NCBI RefSeq assembly: GCF_021502575.1 | Contig: NZ_JAKFGN010000002.1 | Location: 930,001 to 994,000 of the forward strand | Direction: 5' to 3' | Length of the DNA stretch: 64,000 nt | Source: Bradyrhizobium sp. G127 | GTDB taxonomy: Bacteria > Pseudomonadota > Alphaproteobacteria > Rhizobiales > Xanthobacteraceae | In this document: piece after piece, positions 10,311 to 19,306 of the stretch | How the letters are laid out: each line of letters starts with the position of its first letter | Numbering within the stretch: position 1 is the first letter of the stretch | Position numbers and translations under genes: made by a program | The notes under the pieces: generated by a model | Told to the model about the DNA's origin: nothing | What the model saw: the letters and a program-made list of their open reading frames with translations, nothing else | Database searches by the model: none

Positions 10311-10466
10311 TCAGACAGCAAGGGCGGAACCGCCGCTTTTCGCAGCTTGTCTAGCCAAGACGGCCCCTGGGGGAAAGGGATAATTCAGGCACCTTATGCC
10401 TGCCATAACGTCTTGTGAAACGACAACATTTCCCGGTATGCAGGTCTCAACAAGGAGACCGAAGAC

Positions 10467-10910
10467 GTGAACGCGCCGACCCGCCCCATTCCCGGCCTCA
10501 GGCTGGACGACTATCCCTTCCGCCTGACCGACAATGTCCGCTACGGCGATCTCGACCCCAACAAGCACGTCAACAACGCGGTCTACGCGACCTACTTCGA
10601 GACCAGCCGCGTCACGCTACTGCGCAGTGGCGACCGCGGCCTGATGCCGAAGGGGCTGAGCTGGATGCTGGTGCATCTGGCCATCGACTTCCGCGCCGAG
10701 ATGCACTGGCCCGGCAGTTTCGAACTCGGCATCGGCGTTTCGAAGCTCGGCCGGACCTCGGCACGGTTCGCTCAGGCGGTGTTCGCGGGGAACGTCTGTA
10801 CGGCCTCGGCGGAAGCGGTCACTGTTCTGGTCGATGCAGCGACGCGCAAGCCGACGCCGCTGACAGCGGACATCATTGAGCGGTTCCAGCCCTGGCTGCT
10901 GCGCGAATAG
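10467..10910 (+). CDS. Acyl-CoA thioester hydrolase, 4HBT hot-dog fold
   Basis: The 147-residue protein carries the 4-hydroxybenzoyl-CoA thioesterase signature RYGDLDPNKHVNNAVYATYF, with the active-site aspartate at about D28 or D30. It should cleave acyl-CoA esters in the cytosol; the acyl group cannot be named. Translation probably begins at a GTG (10467), 10 bases after a good ribosome site (aaggag at 10452). It is divergent from the ferredoxin reductase gene, with about 190 bases between the starts. Confidence 0.9.
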   Translation: MNAPTRPIPGLRLDDYPFRLTDNVRYGDLDPNKHVNNAVYATYFETSRVTLLRSGDRGLMPKGLSWMLVHLAIDFRAEMHWPGSFELGIGVSKLGRTSARFAQAVFAGNVCTASAEAVTVLVDAATRKPTPLTADIIERFQPWLLRE

Positions 10911-10981
10911 CACGGCAGGCCTCGATTGGTGTTGCCGCCGCAACCAATCGCCTCTAAATCCCGTGTAGGCCTCGCGACAAA

Positions 10982-11959
10982 GTGGCAGCCTCCGTGACGT
11001 TGACTTTCTCAACCGATCAAATCCGTCCGCACGAGCGCTTCGACCACTGGTGCGAAGTGCGCGCCCGCAATCTGTTCGGCGTCACGATTTCCTTGAGGCG
11101 GGAGGAGCGGCTGCACTTCCACGGCCGTTTCTCAGCGAGCGCCGTTGGCGGCGCGATACTCAGCGAAATGCAGGCTTCGCCGTACCAGGTGTCGCGCAGC
11201 GCCGCCGACATCTCCCGCGCCTCGAGCGACAGCCTGTGCATTTTTCAGCAGGTCGGCGGCGCGAGCTGGTTCGACGCCAGCAGCGGCGGCGAATTCGTTG
11301 TGCCGGCGGGCGGGCTTGCCGTCAGCCATACGGACCTGCCTTACCTCACCACGCCGGCGACCCCGCACGGCTTCGACCTGCGCGTGCTGAAGATTCCGCT
11401 GGCGGGACGTGACGCATTCGCGCCTCGCGCCCGCGACCTTCCCCCGTCGCTGCTGCGCGACGACCCACGACTGCAGCGAGCCATTTCGGCTGCATTCAAC
11501 GCGCTCGTGGCGGAGGCGGCAAGAAACCCCGATGCCAATTACGACCGGGCCGTCGAGCATCTGGCCCAGTTGGCATTGCTGGCGCGCGACCGCGTTTCGA
11601 TCGGTTCACCCGAGAGCCGCGCCGCGCTGCGCTTCGGACTGCTGCAGGCCGTTCGCGACATGCTACGGTGTAATTATTATCGCTTCGACCTGTCGCCCGT
11701 GACGGTCGCCAGCGCATTCGCGATCTCGGTGCGGCAGATGCATCTTCTGTTTGAGCCGACCGGGATCAGTTTCTCGCGAACCTTGCTGGCCGTGCGGCTT
11801 CAGGAAGCACGGCAGCGGCTAAAGACCATGCCGGCGGAACCGGTTGCGAATATCGCTTACGCCTGTGGGTTCGACAGTCTGGCGACTTTCTATCGCGCAT
11901 TTCGCAATGCCTACGGCATGACGCCCGGCGACGTGCGGGCAGCCGTTCTCAACGCGTGA
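10982..11959 (+). CDS. AraC-family transcriptional regulator
   Basis: This 325-residue protein has an N-terminal domain of the AraC-binding-like type (RPHERFDHWCEVRARNLFGV) that senses an unknown ligand. The C-terminal HTH_18 domain starts near residue 225, with the first helix-turn-helix SPVTVASAFAISVRQMHLLF and the second PVANIAYACGFDSLATFYRA. The start is a GTG at 10982; a second in-frame GTG at 10994 is possible. It sits 71 bases after the thioesterase gene in the same direction. The target genes are not evident. Confidence 0.9.
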   Translation: MAASVTLTFSTDQIRPHERFDHWCEVRARNLFGVTISLRREERLHFHGRFSASAVGGAILSEMQASPYQVSRSAADISRASSDSLCIFQQVGGASWFDASSGGEFVVPAGGLAVSHTDLPYLTTPATPHGFDLRVLKIPLAGRDAFAPRARDLPPSLLRDDPRLQRAISAAFNALVAEAARNPDANYDRAVEHLAQLALLARDRVSIGSPESRAALRFGLLQAVRDMLRCNYYRFDLSPVTVASAFAISVRQMHLLFEPTGISFSRTLLAVRLQEARQRLKTMPAEPVANIAYACGFDSLATFYRAFRNAYGMTPGDVRAAVLNA

Positions 11960-12117
11960 ATGCCTGTGGTCGCGACGCCACATCTCTGAAAAGAGTCCGG
12001 TTTTCAGCCCGTGAGGCCCCCGTCTGCGCGCAATGAGAAGACAGCCGCAGCTCGATCTGCCACACGTTCCGCTGTGAAAGCCTCCGCAAGGAGGACATCG
12101 CGAAGTTCATGAATCGA

Positions 12118-12143
12118 AAAGCCCCGCGAATTGGCGAGGCTTT
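12118..12143 (-). terminator. Probable rho-independent terminator after the ferredoxin gene
   Basis: The stem aaagccccgc / gcgaggcttt has ten positions with one mismatch, around the loop gaattg. Read on the minus strand it ends in a short T-run, so it best serves the ferredoxin gene, whose stop is 100 bases before it. It may also stop the convergent AraC gene. Confidence 0.6.
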
Positions 12144-12243
12144 GCATCAGCTTTCATGACGTAAGACTTTAGCGCATTTATATTTTCACGCCTCTGTTTC
12201 CATGACGTAAAAATTTTCGCTTTGCCGTCACGACGCCCGGCGA

Positions 12244-12564
12244 TTACGCCTGACGCTCCGGCGTCGACACCACGAGACCTTCGAGTTCGTCGGTGACCTT
12301 GATTTGGCACGACAGCCGCGAGTTCGGCCGCACGTCGTAACCGAAGTCGAGCATGTCCTCTTCCATCGGGGTCGGCGAGCCGACCTTCTCGCGCCAGGCC
12401 TCGTCGACATAGACGTGGCAGGTCGCGCAGGCGCACGCGCCGCCGCACTCGGCTTCGATGCCCGGAATCGCGTTGCGGATCGCAGCTTCCATCACGGTCG
12501 CGCCCGCCTCGACATCCACGGTGCGGGTTGTGCCTGAGTGATCGGTGAAGTTGATCTTGACCAT
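12244..12564 (-). CDS. 2Fe-2S ferredoxin, adrenodoxin type
   Basis: This 106-residue electron carrier has the vertebrate/bacterial adrenodoxin ligand pattern C40-x5-C46-x2-C49 and C86 ([15 protein letters not shown] and RLSCQIKV). An extra cysteine, C44, lies inside the cluster loop. Close relatives in Rhodopseudomonas serve cytochrome P450 or other oxygenases; no P450 lies in this window. The nearby ferredoxin-NADP reductase at 9249 may reduce it, although an AraC gene and a thioesterase gene intervene. Confidence 0.93.
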   Translation of the reverse strand: MVKINFTDHSGTTRTVDVEAGATVMEAAIRNAIPGIEAECGGACACATCHVYVDEAWREKVGSPTPMEEDMLDFGYDVRPNSRLSCQIKVTDELEGLVVSTPERQA

Positions 12565-12669
12565 GATTGTCGCGCTGCCCGGATAATTCAGTTCGAGCAG
12601 TCCTATAACGGGTCAATCCGCAGGACGCTAGTGATCCGCTGGGGATAAAAGCCGAGCCGGATCAGGCCG

Positions 12670-13047
12670 TCAGGACCGGTTCAACATCCGGTCAATCGCG
12701 ATCCTGGCTTCATCCACGGCGTGGCGAAGCAGAGCGATCGCACGCGGCACGTCGCCGTCGTTCATGATGGCCGTTTCAAGGTCGAGGGCTGCGTCGGCAA
12801 CACGGAATGCGCCGATGGCGCGCGCGGAGCCTTTCAGCGTGTGAGCGAGCGCGGCCGCATCCGCTGGAATCTCCGACAGCCGGCCGACCAGATCGTGGCT
12901 TTGAGCCGCAAACAACGCAAGAACTTCGGTTTCCAGAGCCGCTTCGCCGAGCGTCATGCGTCCGAGATGCTGAACATCGATAGCGGAATCTTCCGGAACG
13001 AGCGGGGGCGACGGCATCCAGGTCAAATGCTCCATCTGAAGCGGCAT
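12670..13047 (-). CDS. Hpt-domain phosphotransfer protein
   Basis: This 125-residue four-helix protein has the histidine phosphotransfer signature AHTLKGSARAIGA, with the phosphorylated histidine at residue 69. Such proteins pass phosphate between a hybrid kinase and a response regulator. No kinase or receiver gene is next to it. It is divergent from the large polar-growth-like gene, with a shared 392-base intergenic region holding CtrA-type TTAAC motifs, so a link to cell-cycle phosphorelay is an attractive inference. A second start at 13035 is possible. Confidence 0.88.
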   Translation of the reverse strand: MPLQMEHLTWMPSPPLVPEDSAIDVQHLGRMTLGEAALETEVLALFAAQSHDLVGRLSEIPADAAALAHTLKGSARAIGAFRVADAALDLETAIMNDGDVPRAIALLRHAVDEARIAIDRMLNRS

Positions 13048-13439
13048 GAGCGTTCCGAACTTGCTGACAGCGCCGGATCAAATCCGGCCGGTAGGATGCT
13101 CAGGCAATCACACCATTGGTTAACGAAACGTACGATGTTCCCGCCGTGATTTAGCCACTTTTTTGCCGTGCCGCTGCCGCGAAGTACCAAAGTGCTTTCT
13201 AAAACTGTTGATTTCTTAAAGTGTTAACCCTCGCGTTGTTAACGATGATTAAAAATCTATTAACCGCTCCCATTTCATTCGACCGGCCGAGCCAATAGGA
13301 TGTTTCCGGAAGTGCGGGACAACCGGCGGGAGTTCGGCGACTCCAACTTTCGTGTCGGTCGATCATTTCGGGGCAACATCCGGGGACGCGCGGCCAGCCG
13401 TCGGCATGGCGACTTCCGGATGCGTAAAAATAAAGGCGT
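13048..13439. other. Divergent intergenic region between the Hpt and GPR-like genes
   Basis: This 392-base stretch has no gene. It is A+T-rich around 13195-13265 and holds several TTAAC words (13120, 13224, 13239 and 13260 areas), including one perfect CtrA-type box listed separately. A purine stretch (aaagg) eight bases before 13440 acts as ribosome site for the large gene. Confidence 0.6.
13249..13264 (+). promoter_or_regulatory. CtrA-type binding site (TTAA-N7-TTAAC)
   Basis: Bases 13249-13264 read TTAA, seven bases (aaatcta), then TTAAC, an exact match to the alphaproteobacterial CtrA consensus. It lies 176 bases upstream of the GPR-like start and about 200 bases upstream of the Hpt start. 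Additional TTAAC half-sites are close by. Binding is inferred from the motif only. Confidence 0.65.
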
Positions 13440-16400
13440 ATGGGACACATGGCAAAAAATCCGAAGGTCAAGGACCCGACTGAAGACGCTCTCACGGCGA
13501 TCCAGGAAGCTCTGAACATCGGAGAACTGCCCGCGTCCGACAACGGACGGGACATTCCCCCTCGCAATGAGCCGTCGCTCCGCGCGGCGAACCGCGGCTC
13601 CGACCTCCGGCAGCCTGCCGACGACCTCGACATGACGAACTTTGGCCAGCAGCCGGCCAATGACGACCGCGAAACCATCGGCGCGATCCTGCAAACCATC
13701 CAGAAGGGCCGCCCGCGCCGCAGCGCCTATACCGTGGCGACACTGTTCTCCGGCCTGTGGATCGCAGGCGTCGGCTTCCTGACATTCGCATTCCTGCCCG
13801 CGCTCGAAGCCGTGATCGCCCAAGGCACCGGCGGCATTCTGGCGCTGGTCGGCCTGCTCGCCGTCATCGTCGCGCCGCTCGTGCTGTTCTATGCGCTGGC
13901 GAGCATCGCCTGGCGCAGCCAGGAAATGAGCATGATCGCGCAGTCCATGGCGCAGATGGCCGTCCGCTTTTCCGAGCCCGAGCACGTCGCCAACGGCGCA
14001 ATCGTCAGCGTGGGTCAGGCCATCCGCCGCGAAGTCGCGGCGATGGGCGACGGCGTCGAGCGCGCCATCGCGCGGGCCGGCGAACTCGAGGCGCTGGTCG
14101 CCAACGAAGTGGCCTCGCTCGAACGCGCCTATAGCGACAACGAAGTGCGCATGCGCGCCCTGCTCCAGGACATCGCCGTGCAGCGTGACAATCTGGTCGG
14201 CCAGGCCGAGCAGGTCCGCAACGCGATTTCCGGCGTGCAGATTGATCTGCGTCAGGACATCGCCCTGATCAGCGACGCGATCGCGTCCCGCGTCGACGAA
14301 GTGGCCAACAGCATCACCGGCGCGCTCGAAGAGCGCAGCGAGCACATCACCCGCGCCCTCTCCAGCGCCGGCGACAACATGATCATCGCGCTCGGCGAAC
14401 GCGGCGGCGACCTGCTCGACCGCCTCGAGGAAGCCAGCACACAGACTGCCGCCAGCGTGCTCGACGCCAGCGAAAAGCTGACCGCCAGCCTCAACTTCAA
14501 GACCGGCCACGTTCACGAGGAATTCGCGGACCTCGCCGACCGCGTCCACGACGTGCTCAACGAGCGCCTCGACAAGATGACCGGCGAATTCTCCGAGCGT
14601 TCCACCGCCATTGTCGACGGCATCGCGGCGCGATCCGAGGAGATCGTCGCCAGCGTCGCCGACCGCACCGAGAAGATCTTCGACACCATGAAGAACTCGA
14701 GCGAGTCCCTGCTTCTGGAACTCGACGAGCGCGGCGCGGACCTGACCGACAAGATCGATCAGGCCGGCAACCGGCTGGCCGAACGCGTTCTGGTCAGCGG
14801 CGACAAGGCCGGCGAGGCGCTCGACGCCACCATCAACACGCTGGTGGAAAAGGTCGTCAGCCAGACCGAGACTGCACACGACACACTGAGCGGCCAGATC
14901 AGCCTGTTCGAAGGCCTCGTCAAGGAACAGGGCACGGAACTGGCCGAGAAATTCGCCCGCGACAGCGGCACGCTGGGCGCGTTGATCACGCGTCACATCG
15001 CGGAGTTCGACCGCACGGTGAAGACCTATGGCGGCGAGATCGTCGAGCGCATGGGCCAGCACACCCAGGGCGTCGCCGACAGCCTCAAGACCTATGTCGA
15101 CAGCTTCGACAGCCGCGTCACCGTGCATGGCGATCAGCTTCACGCCAAGCTCGACCAGAGCCTGTCCGGCTTCCGGAATGCGATCGAAGCGCGCGTCGAG
15201 AATCTCGACACCTCGCTGCTCGGCAAGATCAACTCGCTCGACGGCACCATTGTCGCCCGCATGAAGGCGATCGAGGAATCGTTCGACGCGCGGGCCGCCT
15301 CGTTCAGCGAAACGGTCAGCGGCCGGGCCGCATCGTTCACCAGCGTGATCGATTCCCGCACCGGCGCCTTCATGGAAGCGATCGACGGCCGTGCCCTCAC
15401 CTTCACCGATACGATCACCAACCATACGGCTGCCCTCAAGAACGCGATCGACAGCGGCGCTTCGGCGATCGCCGAGGTGGTCAACAACCACACCGCCGCG
15501 TTCACCGAGACCATCGACGGACGCACGACCGCCTTCACCGACACCATCGACGGACGCACCACGGCTTTCGCGGACCTGATCGACTCCCGCACCGCGGCCG
15601 TGACCGAGCGGATCAACAACGGCGCGGAAGCCTTCGCCACCGTCGTCGATGCCCGCACCGCGGCCATTACCGATGCGTTCGATACCCGCACCGCGGCGTT
15701 CGCGGACATCGTCGATACCCGCACCACATCCGTCGTGCAGACGTTCGACAGCCGGGCCGCGGCCTTCGCGTCGATCGTTGAAACCCGCGCCGCCTCGATT
15801 GCCGAAGCCATGGAAGAGCGCGGGGCGCAGGTGATGAATGCGATGTCCACCGGCGTCGACGAGATGGCCAACGCCGTCACCGCCCGCGTCAAGGACGTCC
15901 AGAGCAATCTGGAATTCAACGTCAGCGCGCTGGCCTCCGACATCAGCGCGCGGGTCGCGCAGTTCGAAAACCTGCTCGATACGCGGGTCGAGGCTGCCGC
16001 CAACCGAGTCACCGGCAGCGGCCAGCATGCCGCCGAGGTGATCGGCTCCCGCGCCAGCGAGATGTCCACCGCGATCAAGTCGCGCGTCGACGAAGCCGAA
16101 CGCGCCCTCACCGGCCTGATGACCAGCGCGAGCACCACGATCCAGGAAAGCGCCCGCGCGGCCCAGCAGTCGCTGATCACCCTGTCCGGCGAGGTCACGT
16201 CGCAGCTCAAGGCCGCCTCGAGCGACGTCACCGCCGAACTCAAGGGCATTACCACCGAAGTCGGCGCCGACCTGCGCGATGTGTCGGGCGAAGTCGGCAT
16301 CCAGCTCAAGGCTGTCTCCGGCGAAGTCGGCGGCCAGCTCAAGGCCGTCTCCGGCGAACTCGAACGCACCATCCAGATGGCCGCGCGCGAAGCCGAGAAC

Positions 16401-18353
16401 ACGCTCACCGTGGCGTCGACCGGCGCGACCGCGCAGGTCAAGTCGGCCTCCGCCGAAATCGAACGCACCATCGCGCTTTCGACCGACCGCTTCGGCTCGA
16501 CGCTGAACGGCAAGGTCGAAGCGATCACCGACGGCGTCCGCGAGCAGACCGAACACCTGTCGCAACTGGTCGACAGCCGCCGCAGTTCGCTGGTGGAAGC
16601 GCTCGGCAGCAAGGCCGCCGAGATTTCGGCCACCATCGGCAGCGCCGCCGATTCCGCGCTGAAGTCGATCGAGAACCACGGCGGCGCCTTCACCGTCGCG
16701 ATGATGAACAACTCCTCCGATCTGGCGCGCCAGATCAACACCGCGAGCGAGATCGCCATCGGCGCCGTCAGCAAGTCGCTGAAGGACATCGACCAGACCT
16801 CGCGCGCGGCGATCGATCAGTCGCGTCAGGTGGCGACCTCGACCATCAACGAGTTGCAGGAAACCTCCAAGATCCTGCGCACCGACACCCTCGCGCTGTT
16901 CGAGCGGCTGCGCGAAGGCAACATCCTGCTGCAGGAAGTCCTCACCGGCGCCCACGACAACCTCAACTCGCTGGAGCGGACGCTTGTCACGCGGGTTGCA
17001 GAGTTCGTCTCGACCATGAACGACGTGACCTCCCGCAACGGCGAATCCACCAGCGTACTGGAGCAGCAGCTGTCGCTGTTCAACAACAAGACATCCGGCG
17101 CGCTGGAAAACCTCAACGCCCTCTCGGCGCAGTTCGAGAGCCACGGCCGCGCGCTGGCGGAAGCCGCGTCGCTGGTCGAGAAGAGCAACGAACGCGCCGG
17201 CGACTCCATCTCCGAGCGCAACGCCATGCTGGAATCGCTGGTCTCGAATATCGACCTGCGGACCCACGATCTCGATGAGCGTCTCTCGCGCTTTACGAAC
17301 CTGCTCGACGACTCGCTGGCCGCCGCCGAAATGCGGGCCCGCGACATCGCGCAGATCGTGGCGCAGACCGCCGGCTCAAGCTCGGCCGAAGTCAGCCGCC
17401 AGTTCGAGGCCGTCCGCATGGCGGTGGAAGACGAGCGCCGCCAGACATCCGAAGCGATGGCCGAACTGTACGACCAGGGCACCCGTGAAGCGGACAGCAT
17501 GTTCCGCCAGGCCGCCGACAAGTTCGCGACCATCGTGCACGGCATGAAGCAGATGGCGTCCGAACTGCACAGCGAACTCGACGCCACCCGCGCCGAGCTG
17601 CGCCGCGGCGTTCTCGAAGTGCCGCAGGAAGCCGCCGAGAGCACGGCGCAGATGCGCAAGGTGATCGTCGACCAGATCGAAGCGCTGGCCGAACTGAACC
17701 GGATTGTCGCGCGTCACGGCAAGGGCCTCGACGTTGCCCCGGCCAACCGCACCGTCTATCGCGAGGAAGAACTGGCGACCGCCGGTGGCCGCGCGGAAAC
17801 CGTGTCCCGGCAGGCGCCGCGTTCGCGCGACGTCGCGAGCGCCGCGACCCTGCCGGCGCCGGAGTTCGGCCCCGCCCCGCGCCGCGCCGAAGCGCCGCCG
17901 GTCAGCCCCGCTGGCGGCGCCGACCGCAACAGCGATGCCTGGCTGTCGGACCTGCTGAGCCGGTCGGACACCGATGAAGGCCCGCGTGGCCGTGGCCCAG
18001 CCCCTCGTCAGGCCGCGAACCCGCTTGAGGCGCTGTCGCTCGACATCGCCCGGCTGCTGGACCGCGAACTCGCCGCCGAGATGTGGGACCGCTACCAGCG
18101 CGGCGAGCGCAAGGCGTTCTCCAAGCGGCTCTATACGCCGGCCGGCCAGAAGGCCTTCGACGAGGTGTCGCGGAAATATCGCGCCGACCGCAACTTCAAG
18201 CAGACGGTGGACCGTTACATTAACGAGTTCGAGCGGCTGCTCGACGAAGTCTCGCGCGATGAGCGCGGGCCTGCGGCGCTGCGCAGCCACCTCGTATCGG
18301 AAACCGGACTGGTCTACACCCTGCTCGCCCACGCGGCGGGACGGCTGGGATAA
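13440..18353 (+). CDS. Giant membrane-anchored hendecad-repeat protein, GPR/RgsE-like polar growth factor
   Basis: This 1637-residue protein has two membrane helices near the N-terminus (about 97-117 and 130-157). From residue 256 to 1124 the sequence splits exactly into 79 consecutive 11-residue units with no insertion or loss. Each has a hydrophobic residue at unit position 4 (for example TTAFTDTIDGR and SGEVGGQLKAV), which predicts a very long right-handed coiled coil or amphipathic rod. A Pro/Ala-rich linker follows (about 1440-1525). The C-terminal domain of about 110 residues (RLLDRELAAEMWDRYQRGE) is conserved in Rhizobiales relatives. Size, anchor, apolipoprotein-like repeats and C-domain fit the growth pole ring protein GPR of Agrobacterium and RgsE of Sinorhizobium, which organise polar growth. 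ATG 13449 is an alternative start. The function is inferred from the family. Confidence 0.85.
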   Translation: MGHMAKNPKVKDPTEDALTAIQEALNIGELPASDNGRDIPPRNEPSLRAANRGSDLRQPADDLDMTNFGQQPANDDRETIGAILQTIQKGRPRRSAYTVATLFSGLWIAGVGFLTFAFLPALEAVIAQGTGGILALVGLLAVIVAPLVLFYALASIAWRSQEMSMIAQSMAQMAVRFSEPEHVANGAIVSVGQAIRREVAAMGDGVERAIARAGELEALVANEVASLERAYSDNEVRMRALLQDIAVQRDNLVGQAEQVRNAISGVQIDLRQDIALISDAIASRVDEVANSITGALEERSEHITRALSSAGDNMIIALGERGGDLLDRLEEASTQTAASVLDASEKLTASLNFKTGHVHEEFADLADRVHDVLNERLDKMTGEFSERSTAIVDGIAARSEEIVASVADRTEKIFDTMKNSSESLLLELDERGADLTDKIDQAGNRLAERVLVSGDKAGEALDATINTLVEKVVSQTETAHDTLSGQISLFEGLVKEQGTELAEKFARDSGTLGALITRHIAEFDRTVKTYGGEIVERMGQHTQGVADSLKTYVDSFDSRVTVHGDQLHAKLDQSLSGFRNAIEARVENLDTSLLGKINSLDGTIVARMKAIEESFDARAASFSETVSGRAASFTSVIDSRTGAFMEAIDGRALTFTDTITNHTAALKNAIDSGASAIAEVVNNHTAAFTETIDGRTTAFTDTIDGRTTAFADLIDSRTAAVTERINNGAEAFATVVDARTAAITDAFDTRTAAFADIVDTRTTSVVQTFDSRAAAFASIVETRAASIAEAMEERGAQVMNAMSTGVDEMANAVTARVKDVQSNLEFNVSALASDISARVAQFENLLDTRVEAAANRVTGSGQHAAEVIGSRASEMSTAIKSRVDEAERALTGLMTSASTTIQESARAAQQSLITLSGEVTSQLKAASSDVTAELKGITTEVGADLRDVSGEVGIQLKAVSGEVGGQLKAVSGELERTIQMAAREAENTLTVASTGATAQVKSASAEIERTIALSTDRFGSTLNGKVEAITDGVREQTEHLSQLVDSRRSSLVEALGSKAAEISATIGSAADSALKSIENHGGAFTVAMMNNSSDLARQINTASEIAIGAVSKSLKDIDQTSRAAIDQSRQVATSTINELQETSKILRTDTLALFERLREGNILLQEVLTGAHDNLNSLERTLVTRVAEFVSTMNDVTSRNGESTSVLEQQLSLFNNKTSGALENLNALSAQFESHGRALAEAASLVEKSNERAGDSISERNAMLESLVSNIDLRTHDLDERLSRFTNLLDDSLAAAEMRARDIAQIVAQTAGSSSAEVSRQFEAVRMAVEDERRQTSEAMAELYDQGTREADSMFRQAADKFATIVHGMKQMASELHSELDATRAELRRGVLEVPQEAAESTAQMRKVIVDQIEALAELNRIVARHGKGLDVAPANRTVYREEELATAGGRAETVSRQAPRSRDVASAATLPAPEFGPAPRRAEAPPVSPAGGADRNSDAWLSDLLSRSDTDEGPRGRGPAPRQAANPLEALSLDIARLLDRELAAEMWDRYQRGERKAFSKRLYTPAGQKAFDEVSRKYRADRNFKQTVDRYINEFERLLDEVSRDERGPAALRSHLVSETGLVYTLLAHAAGRLG

Positions 18354-18382
18354 GTCGCAAACCCGATCAGATGACGATAAGG

Positions 18383-18412
18383 AAAAGCGGAGGCGCAGGC
18401 CTCCGCTTTTTT
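18383..18412 (+). terminator. Rho-independent terminator of the GPR-like gene
   Basis: An 11-base perfect stem (aaaagcggagg / cctccgctttt) around a six-base loop is followed by more T residues, 30 bases after the stop codon of the large gene. Confidence 0.88.
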
Positions 18413-18480
18413 GTTTGGACGAGCGCGCGCTCTACGAACCACGCAGCGTACATTGGGATAAACATCATTCGCGATGCCGT

Positions 18481-18600
18481 GCCCCGGACGCAGCGCATCA
18501 CGCCAGTGGTGCGCTGCTGAGCCGGGGCCGTTGCGCATCGGATCTGTAACGGTCCCGGTTCTGCGAAGCAGCGTTGCGCGCTGCATCGCGCCCGGGACAC
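18481..18600. repeat. Two adjacent palindromic intergenic repeats
   Basis: The first palindrome pairs gccccggacgcagcgca (18481-18497) loosely with tgcgctgctgagccggggc near 18510-18528. The second runs from ggtcccggttctgcg (18551) to gcgcccgggaca (18588-18599), with an inner gcagcg/cgctgc hairpin. They resemble the GC-rich palindromic units scattered in Bradyrhizobium-group genomes. Confidence 0.6.
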
Positions 18601-18622
18601 GTTCGATGCAGGTTTAAGCACT

Positions 18623-18745
18623 CGTCATTCCGGGCCTGCGCGTTCTTCACGCGCAGGCCCGGAATCCAGTCCTCTTTGTTATGGCTTTGTCAGCAGCAGT
18701 GGATTCCTGGTTCGCTCGCAAAGAGGCTCGCGCCCCGGAATGACG
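18623..18745. repeat. Nested palindromic repeat
   Basis: The inner hairpin is perfect: attccgggcctgcgcg (18627-18642) pairs with cgcgcaggcccggaat (18650-18665). An outer pair, cgtcattccggg (18623-18634) with ccccggaatgacg (18733-18745), encloses it. This is a REP-like element without coding content. Confidence 0.8.
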
Positions 18746-18774
18746 ACAAACTATGCGCATAACGACTCCTGCAA

Positions 18775-19284
18775 CATTTCTTGATGGGGATACGTATCCC
18801 CGCGCTCTGCACCGCTCGTATGTTCGACCCGTCCTGTTCGTGAGGGGCGCTTCTCGAGGGCGCTTTGAAGCGGAGCAGGATGCGGCGCCTGCACGCACGG
18901 TTCGCACCCGTTGCGCCCGGGAGGCTGGGGTCACCGTCCGGGCCAACAACGTGGCTCTGCCGTCAGCGGCTGGACGAGGACAGGATGAAGGCGGGGAAAT
19001 CCCGCCGGATCAAGGCGCGCCGCGCCCGTCCTGACCCGGAAGTACGGTCCTCACGCCCAAAATCGCCGCAATGGAGCGCCGTGAGGCGACGCGCTTCCGG
19101 AGAACCATCCGCCTCGCAAGCGGATGCCGGCAGCGAAACGAAGACATTTGCGCCTTGCGGCGCTCCATGCCCCTCCCTTTTATGGGGCGCGAACGAGGCA
19201 GGCCTCGCGCGCGCTGTGAGGGGCGAGACTAAAAGCTCACCTCGCGCGATTGATGCGCGGGAGCGAATGCGCGTGGCTGTTTGA
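18775..19284 (+). other. Gene-poor stretch with a possible multi-copy intergenic element
   Basis: The stretch after the palindromes is GC-rich and has several internal complementary words (for example cctcacg near 19050 and cgtgagg near 19080). An open frame at 18865-19284 would give a 139-residue Arg/Pro/Ser-rich protein with no recognisable fold, and a second frame overlaps it. The composition is unlike neighbouring genes. From memory of similar intergenic sequences in this family I suspect a dispersed repeat rather than a gene, but this is not shown here. Confidence 0.4.
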
Positions 19285-19306
19285 AAATCGAATCGGGAGT
19301 TCAGCC

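Noticed and set aside
13275..17267. A 1330-residue open frame on the minus strand opposite the GPR-like gene
   Set aside because: It is the antisense shadow of a highly regular repeat gene. Its composition (Gly/Asp/His/Arg-rich with repetitive patterns) mirrors the repeats, and it has no start context, family match or membrane anchor.
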